The translations under genes were made by a program, and so were the position numbers. The notes under the pieces were generated by a model, which searched no databases, had not been told where the DNA came from, and saw only the letters and a program-made list of their open reading frames with translations. This document shows, one piece after another, positions 28,131 through 36,695 of a stretch of DNA of 64,000 nt. Source of the stretch: Frigoriglobus tundricola (lineage in GTDB: Bacteria > Planctomycetota > Planctomycetia > Gemmatales > Gemmataceae); contig NZ_CP053452.2 of the NCBI RefSeq assembly GCF_013128195.2, positions 8,928,001 to 8,992,000 on the forward strand. Reading direction: 5' to 3'. The number at the start of each line of letters is the position of its first letter. The first letter of the stretch is position 1.

Positions 28131-29156
28131 TCACTTCTTCTCGGGTTTGGTGAAAACGGTGATCCGACCTCTCGGACCGACGGCCCAACCTTCGCCGCTC
28201 GCCGTGAATCCGACGCTGTTGTACTTACCTTGGTCCAGCGGCTTCCAGCTCCGTCCGTCGTCCCGTGAAAAGTCGGAACCCGACGTTCCGACCGCGACCC
28301 ACCGATCGTTCGCCCACGCGACGCCGGACCGAAACGGCAGCGCCTTGTCGATGAGCGTCCACGTCTTGCCCCCGTCGCTGGTCGTCGCTGTTGTGGCTCG
28401 TGTGTCGTCGGGTTTACGGTAATCGCCACCGACGATGACGCCGTGCTTTTGATCGCGAAATGCGATCGAAAACGCTCCCGCCGATTCGATCCCTGCCAGA
28501 AGTGGAGTCTCACTGGCCGTCCAGGTCTGCCCGCGGTCGGTCGAGTGAAAAACCCGAGCCGTTTTCGCTCCGCCGGTGCAAAACCACACGTCGCTCTCGC
28601 CCCGCGTGACAAGACAGGTCCCGCTGGCCGCGAACGCGCCCTCATTCGGTAATGCTACTGGTTGGCTCTTTTCCGGAAGCGGTTTCCAGTTCGCCCCGCC
28701 GTCCTCGGTGACGATCACGGGGAAGCGTCCCTTGACGGGATCACTGAGCGCGATGCCGTGCTTCTCGTCCCAGAAGGCGATCGCATCGAAGAACGCCTCC
28801 GGTTCGGCACATTTGAACTGCAAGGCCCAGGTTTTCCCAGCGTCCGTTGTTTTGTAGATCCGCGAGCCCGAGCCGGGGCCGGCGCTCATGAGGTAGGCCG
28901 TCGCTTCGCCGAACGCCTCGACATCGCGGAAGTCGAGTTTGTCCGCATCGGGCACTGTCCCGGCGGACCAGGTCTTACCCCCGTCGGTGGTCCGCCCGAA
29001 GGTGCCTTTCGTTCCACTGACCCACGCGATTTTCGCGCTGACGACACTCAAGCCACGAAAGTCCGCCTCGGTCTTGATCGACTGTGGGTGCCACTGCCCG
29101 TTAGCGCTGGAGTGACCGAGAGCGATCAGCGCCACAATAGCAAAACTCTGTTTCAT
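28131..29156 (-). CDS. YCF48/sialidase-like beta-propeller, secreted
   Basis: A 341-residue protein with signal peptide MKQSFAIVALIALGHSSANG. It carries at least four BNR/Asp-box repeats with the S/T-x-D-x-G-x-x-W pattern: TTDGGKTWSAG, TTDAGKTWALQ, TEDGGANWKPL, STDRGQTWTAS and TSDGGKTWTLI, plus RDDGRSWKPL. Between repeats it has typical propeller strands such as FWDEKHGIALSD and FRDQKHGVIVGG. This matches the photosystem II stability factor YCF48-like family, which in non-phototrophs is a periplasmic or secreted propeller probably binding proteins or glycans. No hydrolase residues can be assigned. Confidence 0.88.
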   Translation of the reverse strand: MKQSFAIVALIALGHSSANGQWHPQSIKTEADFRGLSVVSAKIAWVSGTKGTFGRTTDGGKTWSAGTVPDADKLDFRDVEAFGEATAYLMSAGPGSGSRIYKTTDAGKTWALQFKCAEPEAFFDAIAFWDEKHGIALSDPVKGRFPVIVTEDGGANWKPLPEKSQPVALPNEGAFAASGTCLVTRGESDVWFCTGGAKTARVFHSTDRGQTWTASETPLLAGIESAGAFSIAFRDQKHGVIVGGDYRKPDDTRATTATTSDGGKTWTLIDKALPFRSGVAWANDRWVAVGTSGSDFSRDDGRSWKPLDQGKYNSVGFTASGEGWAVGPRGRITVFTKPEKK

Positions 29157-29172
29157 GAAACTTCCTAATGAA

Positions 29173-29262
29173 GTCTCAGGTCATCAGTCGCAAGTCGTAA
29201 AGTCGACAACCCAGCACACTCCGCTCTCCGACTCTACGACTTGCGACAGGGTGACTTGAGAC
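29173..29262. repeat. Imperfect inverted repeat upstream of YCF48-like gene
   Basis: GTCTCAGGTCATCA... from 29173 and the segment ending at 29262 are imperfect reverse complements (about 32-base arms, few mismatches; the inner 19 bases differ at one position). It lies just upstream of the YCF48-like start and downstream of the peptidase stop. It has the look of a dispersed intergenic repeat; a terminator role for the peptidase gene is possible. Confidence 0.55.
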
Positions 29263-29316
29263 CGAACTCCACTGGCTCCCGTAGGAGTTGGATGAACTGC
29301 TGTGTCCCGAATGAGG

Positions 29317-31425
29317 TCACTTCCGGAGCACCAGGTTCTCGATGAAGTACTCCATCATCCGCGGTTGTGAGATGCCGGAGTGCCCCTGATCCGGGCCGAC
29401 CTGGACGTCGAAGCTCTTACCCGCGCGCTGGAGGGCGCGGATGAGTTGCAGCGAGTTCGACGGGTGTACGTTATTGTCCGCAGTGCCGTAGTAGATCATC
29501 AGGCGGCCCTTCAGCTTGGCAGCGTGAACGACGGCGCTGCCGGCGTCGTATCCGGCCTTGTTGTCCTGTGGCAGGCCCATGTAGCGCTCGGTGTAGATCG
29601 AGTCGTACAGGCGGTAATCGGTCACCGGCGACGAGGCGCACGCGGCCTGGAACACGTCCGAATGCCGCAACAGGCACATGATCGACGCGTACCCGCCGTA
29701 CGAGCCGCCGTAGATCCCGACGCGGGTCCGATCGAGGTAGGGCCGCTCCCAAAGTGACTTCACCCCGGCCGCCTGGTCGTCGATCTCGACCACCCCGAGT
29801 TTCCCGTAGATCGCGTCGAGGAACTTCTTCCCGCGCCCGCCCGCGCTCCGCGAATCGAAGGACGCGACCAGGAACCCGTATTCGGTCAGCGCCGACGGCG
29901 GGGAGAACGTCTCGCGCGCACCGTTCGTGCCCGGCCCGGCGTACACCGAGACGAGCAGTGGGTACTTCTTCGCGGGATCGAAGTTCGACGGGAAGCTCAG
30001 GAGCCCGTACAGGTCCGTGGTTCCGTCCGCGGCTTTAAAGGTCAGCAACTCGGGTGCGCGAAAGCCCAGCTTGTCGAACGTGCTCGTATCGGCCTTCCCC
30101 AGGTCCGCGACCGTCTTGCCGTCCGCCGAAACGAGCCGGCTCGCGGGGGGCGATGCGTGCGTCTGGTACACGTCCACGAAGTGCCTGGCGTCCGGGGCGA
30201 GGTCGATGGTGTGGTGGTACGCGGGGTCGGTCAGCCGGGTGTCGCCCGTGCCGTCCAGACCCACGCGGTGGAGCTGGAGCTTCATCGGATTGTCGCCGCT
30301 GCGGGCAGTGTAGTAGACGTGTCCGGCGGCTTCATCCACGCGGAGCACGTTGGCCACCTCGAACGGGTGCCCCGTGAGCGTCGCAAGTTGCTTCCCGCTG
30401 AGGTCGTAGAGGTAGAAGTTGCGCCAGCCCGTGCGTTCCGACGTCCAGATGAAGCGGCGGCCGTCCTTGAGGAACAGCATACCCGGCAGGTTCTCGACCC
30501 AGCTCGCCGGCCATTCCTCTCGAACGATGACCCGACACTTGCCGGTAACCGGATCGGCCGCAACCAGCTCCAGCACGTTCTGGCGGCGGTTCGTCCGCTC
30601 GAAGAGGAGTTCGGACCCGTCCGCCGTCCACGACACCCGGTACGCGTAGTGCCCGACCGTGTCGTCTCCGAACGGCTTCCCGTCGCGGACGTCGATTTTG
30701 ACCGTCTTCTTGGAAGCGAGATCGTAGACGAGCAGATCCACGACCGGGTTCGGGGCGCCGGCCTTCGGGTACGGTTCGGCGTCGAGTTTGGTCATCAGCG
30801 CGGTCTGATCGAGCGCGAGGTAGTAATCCGCCACGGCCGTTTCGTCGAACCGGTAGAAGGCGATTTTCTTGCTGTCCGGTGCCCACCACATCGCCGAGCG
30901 CTGGAACAGTTCCTCGCCGTACACCCAACTCGCCGAGCCGTTCTTGATGCGAGATTTCTCGCTCCCGTCGGTCGTCACGGCCATTTCGATCAGCCCCTTG
31001 GCGTCCGAGAGCCACAGGTTCCGGTCGCGATAGAACGCCTTGAACTGGCCGTCGGGAGAACCGGCCGTTGAGGACTGCCGACCACGCGCCGCACCCCCTG
31101 GGGGTATGCGGGCACCCGGCCCGGGACCCTTCGGCGGCCCTTTCGGGATCTCCTTCGGCTCGGTGACCTGAGTGACCATCCCCGTCCCGACATCGAAGCG
31201 GTGAAGCTTGCCGTCGCGCATGTACTCGAACGCCTTCCCCTGGTCCTTCCACGTCACGAGGACGGCCCCCGACTTGACTGCCCCGACCAGCTCCTTGCTC
31301 ATCTTCTGGTAGTTGTCGTAGCCCGGCATGGCCGGGAGTCGGTCCTGCGCAGCCAGTCCGCTACACGCAACGAGAACGACAACGCAAGGAAACGTGAAAA
31401 AAAACCTCTGGCCCGGCGTCTTCAC
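29317..31425 (-). CDS. S9 family prolyl oligopeptidase (DPP-IV-like), secreted
   Basis: A 702-residue protein if the GTG at 31425 is used; it follows a GGGGGAT stretch and puts KTPGQRFFFTFPCVVVLVAC at the start of a signal peptide. The frame allows GTG 31449. Residues ~60-450 form the beta-propeller of DPP-IV-like enzymes (IKNGSASWVYGEELF carries the Glu motif of dipeptidyl peptidase IV). The alpha/beta-hydrolase domain has GIYGGSYGGYASI with nucleophile Ser575, Asp650 in YGTADNNVHPSNS, and His682 in DQGHSG. It should release N-terminal dipeptides after Pro or Ala outside the cytoplasm. A Pro/Gly-rich insert (KGPPKGPGPGAR) near residue 100 is unusual. Confidence 0.9.
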   Translation of the reverse strand: MKTPGQRFFFTFPCVVVLVACSGLAAQDRLPAMPGYDNYQKMSKELVGAVKSGAVLVTWKDQGKAFEYMRDGKLHRFDVGTGMVTQVTEPKEIPKGPPKGPGPGARIPPGGAARGRQSSTAGSPDGQFKAFYRDRNLWLSDAKGLIEMAVTTDGSEKSRIKNGSASWVYGEELFQRSAMWWAPDSKKIAFYRFDETAVADYYLALDQTALMTKLDAEPYPKAGAPNPVVDLLVYDLASKKTVKIDVRDGKPFGDDTVGHYAYRVSWTADGSELLFERTNRRQNVLELVAADPVTGKCRVIVREEWPASWVENLPGMLFLKDGRRFIWTSERTGWRNFYLYDLSGKQLATLTGHPFEVANVLRVDEAAGHVYYTARSGDNPMKLQLHRVGLDGTGDTRLTDPAYHHTIDLAPDARHFVDVYQTHASPPASRLVSADGKTVADLGKADTSTFDKLGFRAPELLTFKAADGTTDLYGLLSFPSNFDPAKKYPLLVSVYAGPGTNGARETFSPPSALTEYGFLVASFDSRSAGGRGKKFLDAIYGKLGVVEIDDQAAGVKSLWERPYLDRTRVGIYGGSYGGYASIMCLLRHSDVFQAACASSPVTDYRLYDSIYTERYMGLPQDNKAGYDAGSAVVHAAKLKGRLMIYYGTADNNVHPSNSLQLIRALQRAGKSFDVQVGPDQGHSGISQPRMMEYFIENLVLRK

Positions 31426-31569
31426 AGCGATCCCCCATGTGGACGGCACTCACGACAGCGCCCGGCGAGTTTCGGGCGGTCGAGTCACCATAATTTCATG
31501 ATTGAGGGTCGGGGTCAAATGAGAAGGTTCGAGGAATCGGCACGCCTTTTGGAAATGCGGATGAATGAC

Positions 31570-31650
31570 AGCGCCCCAGATGGCACAGGGACCACCGAGC
31601 AGAGGACCCATTGTCTCCTGCTCGGCGGTCCCTGTGCCATCTGGGGCGCT
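31570..31650. other. 33-bp hairpin with one mismatch
   Basis: Bases 31570-31602 pair with 31618-31650 with a single mismatch, around a 15-base loop. TTTTT follows on the + strand, although the flanking genes are both on the minus strand. It lies 59 bases past the stop of the GAP1-like gene. It could be a terminator, a miniature palindromic element, or an antisense-strand terminator. Confidence 0.6.
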
Positions 31651-31708
31651 TTTTACTTCACGTCTCGTCGTCGACTTGCTGCGGTCACAGGCTATACGCG
31701 GCTGCGTC

Positions 31709-34198
31709 TCAGCGAGTGAAGTACGCGACGACGAACCACACCACGGTTGCGGCCCCCGCACCGGCGGCGAACAGGCACAGTTCTCGAAGTGACCGGCCGA
31801 TCTCCTTGGGCCGGACCGCTTCGACCAGGAAGCCCCACTGCGTGCGCGCCGACTTCGGCCACCCTTGCGAGTGCGCTTCGATCTCACGAATCGCCCGCCG
31901 CCCGCCGCGCCGGGCCGCGTCCGTCGCGATCGCGAAGGCTTCGGCTTCCAGCCCTTCGGTCTGACGAGCGACGTCCTCGGACTGCGCCGCGCCCAGCGCG
32001 ACGGCCAGGAACGCCCGAGCGCTCTTCGTCGAGACGCCGAACTCGCGCCGGGTCCGCTGGCGCCGCAGGAGTTCCCGGTAGAGGCCGGCGGGGTTCTCCG
32101 CGAGGACCGAGCCGAGGTGGAGCAGAACGAGTTCGAGGTCGCGCTGGAACTCGTTCGATTCGGACCTTCGACTCAGCTCGGTGGAGACGCCCTCCAGCAC
32201 TTGTGTGCCGGCGGACGCGGGGAGGATCGCCGGTTGAGCGGCGAGTGCCCCGGCCACGGGCTGGAGCGTTTCGGCGGTAAACTCCGGTGCGTCCAGGAAC
32301 TGGCGCACGACCTGGACGGCGGAAATCCGGTCCTTGACGTCGGCCCCGACCTGGGGCTCGTCCTTCAGCTTCCCGAGGAAGTCGAGGAGCGTCCGGTTCG
32401 TGAACACGTCCGCGGGCGGGTTGGTGAGGAACAGCCGACCGAGCCGGTCGAGCCCGGACCCACCCGAGAACAGGCTCAGGAGCGCCGCGCCCTGGCTCCG
32501 GATCACGCGGTCGGGGTCGATCGTGCCGACCGAAAGGGCCACTTCGAAGAGCCGGTTCCGGGCCGGGGCCGAGTACGCGTCGGCCTGAGCCAGAACGTCC
32601 TCGAACCAGGGGCGGGACGGGATCTCGGTGAGCAGCACGGTGAACAACATCGCCGCGCGGTCGCTGCTGGAACCTGCGCCTTTCAGGAGTTCGAGGACGA
32701 CCGCCGGTTGGGTCGCGACGGCGTGCGCGAACAGCGTGGTCGGCTCACCGTCCTGCACCAGACACGCCTGAGCCGCGGCGAACTGGTACGGCTTCGGCAG
32801 TTCGAGGGTGAGCAGATCCTGAAGGTGATCGGCCGGCACCTCGAGCCATTTCGCCAGCGCGGGATCGACGGCCGCCGCGGGCGCGTTGGGGTGTTTGAAC
32901 CGTACCAGGCGCGGGAGCAGGTAGCGCCGCATGTCCCAGGCCAGGGCCTTCGGCTCCGGGACGTGTTCGAGGAGATCGCCCCAGACCGCGTTCGCCTTCG
33001 CCGGTGCGACCATCGGGAGGATCACTTCCAGCGCGTTCGCGGCGCGCGTCCGGTCGCCCGATGCCACGGCCGCCAGCCCGGCCCGCCGGACCTCGGTGGC
33101 GACGCGGGCGATCGCATCGGTCTTTTGCCGCAGCGGGGCCACCAGCCGACTCAGCGCGCGGTGCGCGAACTCGGTATCGTCCAGCGCCCACGCGACGAAC
33201 TGCGAGACGGCGTCCGGCCGGGCCGCGATCCACGCCGCGAGCGTCGGGGACCCGACCGCCGCCACCGCTTCGTCCTTGGTCAGCACCGCCGACCCGCGGG
33301 ACAGCCGGTAAACGAGGTCGAACTGCCGGGCGTCGGTGAGGCCGAGGAGCTGCCAGGTGGTCTGGAGTTCATCGAGGTGAGCGGTTTCGCCCCCGGCGAG
33401 GGCCGCCACCGCGAACGCCGCGAACGGCACATCGGCACCGAGGTCCGACTTCCGCCCCGTGTGCAGATTGAACGCGACCGACCCCGACGTGTAGCACCCT
33501 TCGGGCAGGTCGCGCTCGGGACGGCCCGTGTCGTGCCCGACGAGGCGGATGGCCGCGGCGCGGGCGTCCGATTCGTACGTCGAGAACGTGAAGCCTTCCA
33601 GGAGCCCGTGCGGCAACGCGCGGGTCACGGCGTAGACGATCCGGGCGACGTCGTCGGCCGGAGCGGCAACGACGATTCGGGTTTCGGCCGGGGTCGTGAG
33701 TAGCGCGCCGATCACGAACTCGACCATCGTCCGCCGCGCCGGCTCGTCGAGCCAGTTGCGGAGGGATTCGTCGTCGAGCAGGTCGGCGACCGGCAGGTAC
33801 GGCAGTTCGGGAAGGTCGCCCGCCGTGTCCGGGTCGTGCCGCTGCCAGCGCGGGCTGCCCCACGTCCGGATCGCCAGTTGGGCATCCGCGGTGGACGGGA
33901 CGTTCAACAGGGCGTGGGCGAAGTAGGTCCCGCCATTGGGCGCGACGTGAGTCAGAATCCGACCCGCGGACGCGGTTTGGAGGAGTGCAAGGCGAACCGG
34001 AAGCGGGCCAGTGGATTCGCCGGACCAAGTTTGCGGGAGGGCGTATCCGGTGTACGGCAGAGCGGACTGAACATCTTCCGGACGCAGCCCACGTGAGGCG
34101 GCTTTGCAGGCCGGCAGAGCGCTCACGGCTGGCGCGTAAGGGCCGTCCGAAGCGGCAGAAAGACCGGCGAGTGGTCCGACCGAATACAGTTGCTTCAT
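31709..34198 (-). CDS. GAP1-like (GTPase-associated protein 1) with C-terminal anchor
   Basis: An 829-residue protein from the ATG at 34198. The N-terminal ~110 residues (KQLYSVGPLAGLSAASDG, then PVRLALLQTASAGRILTHV and TYFAHALLNVP) resemble the GAP1-N2 domain. Residues ~150-240 contain VVAAPADDVARIVYAV and FTFSTYESDARAAAIRLVG, the pattern of GAP1-M. The rest is mainly helical, Ala/Leu/Arg-rich, and ends in one transmembrane segment (FAAGAGAATVVWFVVAYFTR) at the extreme C-terminus, so most of the protein probably faces the cytoplasm. GAP1 proteins were described computationally as partners of GTPases in conflict-type systems. Here no GTPase, vWA or TerD gene is visible nearby; only a small beta-rich protein lies upstream. 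The assignment is by motif and needs a profile search. Confidence 0.5.
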   Translation of the reverse strand: MKQLYSVGPLAGLSAASDGPYAPAVSALPACKAASRGLRPEDVQSALPYTGYALPQTWSGESTGPLPVRLALLQTASAGRILTHVAPNGGTYFAHALLNVPSTADAQLAIRTWGSPRWQRHDPDTAGDLPELPYLPVADLLDDESLRNWLDEPARRTMVEFVIGALLTTPAETRIVVAAPADDVARIVYAVTRALPHGLLEGFTFSTYESDARAAAIRLVGHDTGRPERDLPEGCYTSGSVAFNLHTGRKSDLGADVPFAAFAVAALAGGETAHLDELQTTWQLLGLTDARQFDLVYRLSRGSAVLTKDEAVAAVGSPTLAAWIAARPDAVSQFVAWALDDTEFAHRALSRLVAPLRQKTDAIARVATEVRRAGLAAVASGDRTRAANALEVILPMVAPAKANAVWGDLLEHVPEPKALAWDMRRYLLPRLVRFKHPNAPAAAVDPALAKWLEVPADHLQDLLTLELPKPYQFAAAQACLVQDGEPTTLFAHAVATQPAVVLELLKGAGSSSDRAAMLFTVLLTEIPSRPWFEDVLAQADAYSAPARNRLFEVALSVGTIDPDRVIRSQGAALLSLFSGGSGLDRLGRLFLTNPPADVFTNRTLLDFLGKLKDEPQVGADVKDRISAVQVVRQFLDAPEFTAETLQPVAGALAAQPAILPASAGTQVLEGVSTELSRRSESNEFQRDLELVLLHLGSVLAENPAGLYRELLRRQRTRREFGVSTKSARAFLAVALGAAQSEDVARQTEGLEAEAFAIATDAARRGGRRAIREIEAHSQGWPKSARTQWGFLVEAVRPKEIGRSLRELCLFAAGAGAATVVWFVVAYFTR

Positions 34199-34485
34199 CG
34201 GGTCACCCAAAAAGGGGGCAGCGGCGAGTCCATGTTGGCGCTACGGAGCTTGTACGAGTCGGCTCCGCACGTTTCCGATTGGAACATAGCACGGAATTGC
34301 GCGCCGGACCGCGAGATGAATTGTTGGCCCGTAAAGCTAGAAGTGATGGGAGAGGGGGACGTCTCCGTGGCCCGAGGGGGCCATCAGTTTGTGGCAAGCT
34401 GTGCGAGCAAAGGAGAGTTCAGGGATCGTCACCCGGGCATCCGGTCTCGCCCGTGCGAGACGGATTCCAACGTCTCGGTCGGGAA

Positions 34486-34809
34486 TCAGACGAGGGCCGA
34501 TGTCGGCAGGGTCACGGAATCGGCCCTCGTGCCGTTCACGAACAGCGTGACCGTGCCGAAATTCCAGGTCACTCCGATCAGCAACCCCGCGGGGAGCGGC
34601 GGCAGCGGGCGGCGGAACGTGACGTCCTCCGCCCCGTCGTCCACTCGCACCTCGAGCGATCCGTCTGGGTGCTTGGTTGCGGCGACCCGCACTCCCTCGG
34701 GAGAAGCGGGCGACGGACCGAACTCGTAATACAGGCCGTCGGTCGCCCAGTGCGGCGCCGGGGCGGACGACGTGAACGTGAACCGACCGGAAGCAGAGGC
34801 GAGGCTCAT
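34486..34809 (-). CDS. Small beta-rich (LamG/lectin-like?) protein
   Basis: A 107-residue protein from the ATG at 34809; the frame is open to 34881 but the ATG starts the conserved-looking part. It has no signal peptide or membrane helix. The strand pattern GRFTFTSSAP ... DGLYYEFGPS ... GSLEVRVDDG ... VTWNFGTVTLFVNGTRADSV recalls a concanavalin/LamG-type sandwich, where the last strand often reads xLFVNGxxxxS. It lies 287 bases upstream of the GAP1-like gene on the same strand and could form a unit with it. The function is unknown. Confidence 0.5.
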   Translation of the reverse strand: MSLASASGRFTFTSSAPAPHWATDGLYYEFGPSPASPEGVRVAATKHPDGSLEVRVDDGAEDVTFRRPLPPLPAGLLIGVTWNFGTVTLFVNGTRADSVTLPTSALV

Positions 34810-35025
34810 AGGTGGTCCCCGGTGGGTCGAGCCGGGAAGGGGTTCCGGCTCGTCTCCCGACTGAACTTTAACCGGCCGCAAAATGAGTACAAGGGGCTAG
34901 TACACAGAGTTACTATCTCGAATTCAGTCCAGAGTTGAATCGGCCCGGTGTCTGAGGAAAGATCAAAGGAAGCCGGTGGGGACCGGCGAAAGACGTGCGT
35001 ACCTCGATGTGTCTGCCGAATCGCT

Positions 35026-35457
35026 TCAGTCAAACAAACTGCGCGTGGCGGTACGTTTCCGCCATTCGGCCAAACGGTAACCCTTTTTGTCCTTTGGGTT
35101 TACCAGTTCACCCGCGACCATCAGGTCGGCCAGCGCTCGAGCAACGGTTCCCGGACCGTGTCCCTTCCCAGCAGTCAGGAGTCCTTGAACAACTTCTCGG
35201 GCTGTTAGTGCCCGCCCGGCGGCCCGAACAACCTCAACAATATCTCCTCGACACCGGCCCCGACCTGTTCGGGACAGGCGGCGCCGCTCGGAACCGGCGG
35301 TCGGCATGGCTGCAGCGGCGTCCCAGACCTGAATGAGACACGCCACCCGCCCGTGCGAGTCGGCCACCCGCAGCGTCGGCGGGATCGGCAGTTCGGCCAG
35401 CGCCACCAGTAACGCTCGGGCCGCGTTCTCGACGGCTGTTCTCGGATCGGAGCTCAC
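35026..35457 (-). CDS. Winged-helix domain protein, Gemmata-type
   Basis: A 143-residue cytoplasmic protein starting at GTG 35457. The first half is an Ala-rich helix (RTAVENAARALLVALAELP) followed by a poorly conserved linker rich in Arg. Residues ~70-135 form a winged-helix unit: CRGDIVEVVRAAGRALTAREVVQGLL as the first helices, HGPGTVARALADLMVAGELV as the recognition helix, and NPKDKKGYRLAEW as the wing. This pattern recurs in multiple-copy DNA-binding proteins of this lineage, which are often without a known role. The start has no good Shine-Dalgarno. Confidence 0.7.
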   Translation of the reverse strand: MSSDPRTAVENAARALLVALAELPIPPTLRVADSHGRVACLIQVWDAAAAMPTAGSERRRLSRTGRGRCRGDIVEVVRAAGRALTAREVVQGLLTAGKGHGPGTVARALADLMVAGELVNPKDKKGYRLAEWRKRTATRSLFD

Positions 35458-35728
35458 GACGGCCTACGGGTTTGAAAAAACCGGAACACAAACCTTTGCC
35501 TTTCACCTAGTATGCGAATGTACAGATTCAAGCACAAGACGGCACGGAGGCGTGGTCGGGCACACGCACGATCCGGAGAACCGTTACGGGCGATACGTTG
35601 ACGAACGGGCCCACATGGTGATGACGGAAACGCTGTAACAGGTCCGTTCACTCAGTCACAGTTCTCCTCACAAGTCCGTACCGACGCGCGCCGATAGTCA
35701 AATCCCAGTACGCGCGCCGCATTGGAAG

Positions 35729-36103
35729 TCAGGGGTGCCACCGTTCGTCTCTGGGACCCGAAATTGCAGTCCACACCACTTCACGATCTTCGACGAGAGT
35801 CGGGGATTTCAGTGGGATTTGGTTAATCGAGGCTTGAAGCAGTTCGGTGCTTATTTTCGATTCGCCCTCGGGAGAACCGGGATCGTCCCGAATCACAATC
35901 ACAACGGGCAGGCGCGCCAGTCCGGTCGCGAGCGCGGGCTGCGCCACGAGCGGCACGGCACTCGCCGTTCGCACCGGCGGGAGATGAGCGTTCCACGTGG
36001 TCGGGCAGAAGGGGGCAACGGTAGTTCTTGTGTCGGGTGTCGCGCACCCGGTCGCGAACCCGACGAGCCAGATGAACGGCGAGAGCCGATAGCGATATCG
36101 CAT
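35729..36103 (-). CDS. Small putative lipoprotein
   Basis: A 124-residue protein with a lipoprotein signal (LSPFIWLVGFATGCATPD) and no recognised domain in the mature part. The sequence LPVVIVIRDDPGSPEG looks like one beta strand and turn; the rest is of mixed composition. The opposite strand carries an open frame over the same region that is unlikely to be coding. The lipobox makes this strand the better choice. The function is unknown. Confidence 0.5.
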   Translation of the reverse strand: MRYRYRLSPFIWLVGFATGCATPDTRTTVAPFCPTTWNAHLPPVRTASAVPLVAQPALATGLARLPVVIVIRDDPGSPEGESKISTELLQASINQIPLKSPTLVEDREVVWTAISGPRDERWHP

Positions 36104-36277
36104 AGGTGCCCCCGACGAACATCACCCGGCGTACCGGTTCTATCGGTTCTACCGGCACCCCCGTCACAACTTATTATTCGACACGCGCACCTCTGTGAAT
36201 TGCACCGACACGGACAGACACAATGGCATCAATTTTGCAGATACGCCAAACTCATTTCTCGCCCGGTCGGAGTCGCC

Positions 36278-36592
36278 ATGAACCCGGCATGGTGGATTGG
36301 TCTTTCACTTGTACTTCTCCCGTGTGGTTTCTGGGCCGCTCGGCGCTTCTTACTCGCTGCCGGTGCGAGCCGGTGTCCACATTGCGGCTCAAAATTTCAT
36401 GCCGTCCCCGTTTGTGGGGACCGTCGCTATGAGCGCTGGCACTGCTCTGCGTGTAATAGAGATTGGGACGAGAGATACGACGATTGGGACCCCCGCGCCG
36501 GCGAGGAGTCCGGCGCGGGGTCGGATGCGGCTCCGAGACGTCGTCGCACGCGCTTAGGTCTGCGCCGCAGTCGCAGACACAACGGGCCGTAG
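36278..36592 (+). CDS. Small membrane protein with zinc ribbon
   Basis: A 104-residue protein; the ATG at 36278 has GGAG 6 bases upstream, so the open frame back to 35735 is not used. One N-terminal transmembrane helix (WWIGLSLVLLPCGFWAARRF) is followed by a zinc ribbon with two Cys pairs, CPHCGSKF and HCSACNRDW, about 22 residues apart. The tail is acidic and then Arg-rich (RRRRTRLGLRRSRRH). The ribbon would face the cytoplasm if the helix is a reverse anchor. The role is unknown; similar short ribbons act as structural or protein-binding units. A short GGGCCG/CGGCCC hairpin follows the stop. Confidence 0.65.
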   Translation: MNPAWWIGLSLVLLPCGFWAARRFLLAAGASRCPHCGSKFHAVPVCGDRRYERWHCSACNRDWDERYDDWDPRAGEESGAGSDAAPRRRRTRLGLRRSRRHNGP

Positions 36593-36695
36593 GCGTTTCG
36601 GCCCACGTTCGCATCCGAAGGGACAAATGCGGAAATGGACACGTTCCGGAGTTGCGGCACTCACGCTGTGTCCCGGTGACGCCGTACCGGTCCAA

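Noticed and set aside
31865-33703. 612-codon + strand frame opposite the GAP1-like gene
   Set aside because: Arg/Gly/Glu-rich shadow caused by codon bias; the minus-strand frame has a recognisable domain pattern and a membrane helix.
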